Source: Diplonema japonicum (lineage: Eukaryota; Euglenozoa; Diplonemea; Diplonemida; Diplonemidae). Taken from it: 64,000 bases of DNA. The notes under the pieces were generated by a model. That model had not been told where the DNA came from, did no database searches, and saw only the letters and a list, made by a program, of their open reading frames with translations. This document shows, one piece after another, positions 63,205 through 64,000 of the stretch. The DNA lies in assembly GCA_964019335.1 (NCBI GenBank), contig OZ025710.1, positions 434,001 to 498,000 of the forward strand. Direction: 5' to 3'. How positions within the stretch are numbered: the first letter of the stretch is position 1; each line of letters starts with the position of its first letter. The position numbers were made by a program, and so were the translations under genes.

Positions 63205-63649
63205 AAAATTTTTTTTGAAACAAAATAGAATAGACCATGAACTAGTAATAAAGAGAAAAAAAAAAAAGAAAGAAAGAAAAAAAAAAGAAAAGAAAAAAGA
63301 TAAGCAATCAAGAAGTTTTTTTGAAAAAAAATTAAATAGTTTCGGTACAAGTAGGACAATGTGTGCTGCTTGGATATCGCTTTGCTGGTTAGTTTTGGAA
63401 TCTAAGAAGAAGAAGAGAAGAAAAATTAGATATCAATGGTGGAGGGGATCGTGTCCCCTCTTCCCCCCCCCCTCCAAAGATCACAGTAGATTTCTGTTTT
63501 CGTGTTTTTTTCTCCCTCTTTTTTTGTTTACTTGAGCCGGGCTTTCAAGGGTGGGAGTGGAAATAAGATTGAAAATAAGATTTTACTTTATGTCACTCCT
63601 AGCTTTATTTTCACTCTCAGTTTATCTTGAAATTAAGTGCAGTGAAATA
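63205..63649. other. Intergenic region near the right edge
   Basis: Purine-rich then mixed sequence without a gene. CTCTCAG at 63614-63620 after a T/C-rich stretch could be an acceptor for the next frame. Confidence 0.4.
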
Positions 63650-64000
63650 ATGTTAGGGATACAAAGGCAGAGGCGTCGAAAGATCATAAAGCAAGATCAA
63701 CGCCATCGTCCAACGAAACTTCGGTATAAAAAAAAAAATGCAGAGTTTTCCCAGGGTTGCACTTCTTTTGAAGCGGTGAAAAAAGCTTCAGTGCTTAGTC
63801 AGGAACAAATGAATGAGTATCTGGCAATGAAATTCAGCGACCCCTACAACATAGTGCATCAGGCATATGCAGCTTGCATGTTTGCAAGCGGGATGAGGAC
63901 AAAAGAGTCGCACAAACTGAAATTTAGCGACGACACCCAAATCCCACTTTTCACCTGTTGTAACCCTGCCACCTCCCACCCTTTCAAACCCGGCTCTTGT
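63650..64000 (+). CDS. Partial reading frame resembling a tyrosine recombinase (continues past window)
   Basis: The frame is open from an ATG at 63650 to the window end, 117 codons with no stop. After a basic start (MLGIQRQRRRKIIKQDQR) it reads QEQMNEYLAMKFSDP, then AYAACMFASGMRTKESHKL and KFSDDTQIPLF. The pattern A-x-x-x-x-G-M-R-x-x-E-x-x-x-L-x-x-x-D is that of the first catalytic Arg region of tyrosine recombinases and Crypton-like domesticated forms. It is not the recombinase of the retrotransposon at 37643-38659. The rest, including the HxxR and Tyr motifs, would lie beyond the edge. Confidence 0.45.
   Translation, partial: MLGIQRQRRRKIIKQDQRHRPTKLRYKKKNAEFSQGCTSFEAVKKASVLSQEQMNEYLAMKFSDPYNIVHQAYAACMFASGMRTKESHKLKFSDDTQIPLFTCCNPATSHPFKPGSC

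Noticed and set aside
1-64000. Bacterial or viral origin of the window
   Set aside because: V-ATPase subunit B with introns, CWC25, an SLC25 carrier, tRNA-Ser and tRNA-Asp of eukaryotic type and GT-AG introns all indicate a eukaryotic nuclear genome.

Overview
The window is nuclear DNA of a microbial eukaryote. Genes are intron-poor, the few introns are short (36-65 nt) GT-AG introns, eukaryotic tRNA genes lie between genes, and products include a V-ATPase subunit, a mitochondrial carrier, an LYR-motif protein and a CWC25 splicing factor. Every host protein gene recognised lies on the + strand. Several start codons sit a few tens of bases behind a long pyrimidine tract ending in AG. This fits polycistronic transcription with spliced-leader trans-splicing. 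Together with a tyrosine-recombinase retrotransposon in gag-recombinase-RT order, it points to a euglenozoan (perhaps a diplonemid). A dinoflagellate or perkinsid is the main alternative. This placement is inference.

Layout: 1-3973 holds a broken and an intact CWC25-like gene, a histidine phosphatase and a PHO80-type cyclin. 3974-12787 is a gene-free tract full of A/T and C/G homopolymers. 12788-29371 is a tandem array of seven secreted-protein genes with a 2516-bp period. Six copies encode identical proteins, and the seventh is a chimera that shares only its first ~200 bp. Each spacer carries a palindromic element that also occurs alone at 30750-31258. 29466-35278 holds tRNA-Gly, tRNA-Ser, a coiled-coil gene, V-ATPase subunit B with a displaced C-terminus, an inverted tRNA-Asp pair and an unrecognised gene. 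35797-39817 is a minus-strand tyrosine-recombinase retrotransposon with terminal direct repeats; a relic of its terminal repeat lies at 878-1006.

40050-51445 encodes an ornithine-carrier-like SLC25 protein, an LYR protein, a DUF1275 membrane protein, a long coiled-coil protein and a 1564-residue protein with an EF1A-like GTPase near its C-terminus. 52138-60536 is the most striking part. What look like six separate FkbM methyltransferase ORFs are, once short introns are removed, two genes of three modules each. All six introns are phase 0 and sit at the same place, directly after each module. Both proteins begin with a membrane anchor. A further anchored methyltransferase-like gene follows at 62188, and the window ends inside a reading frame resembling a tyrosine recombinase.

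Taken together, the secreted array protein (with a possible carbohydrate-binding C-terminus) and the anchored methyltransferases suggest a region devoted to surface or secreted glycoconjugates. That functional link is inference from domain types and proximity.
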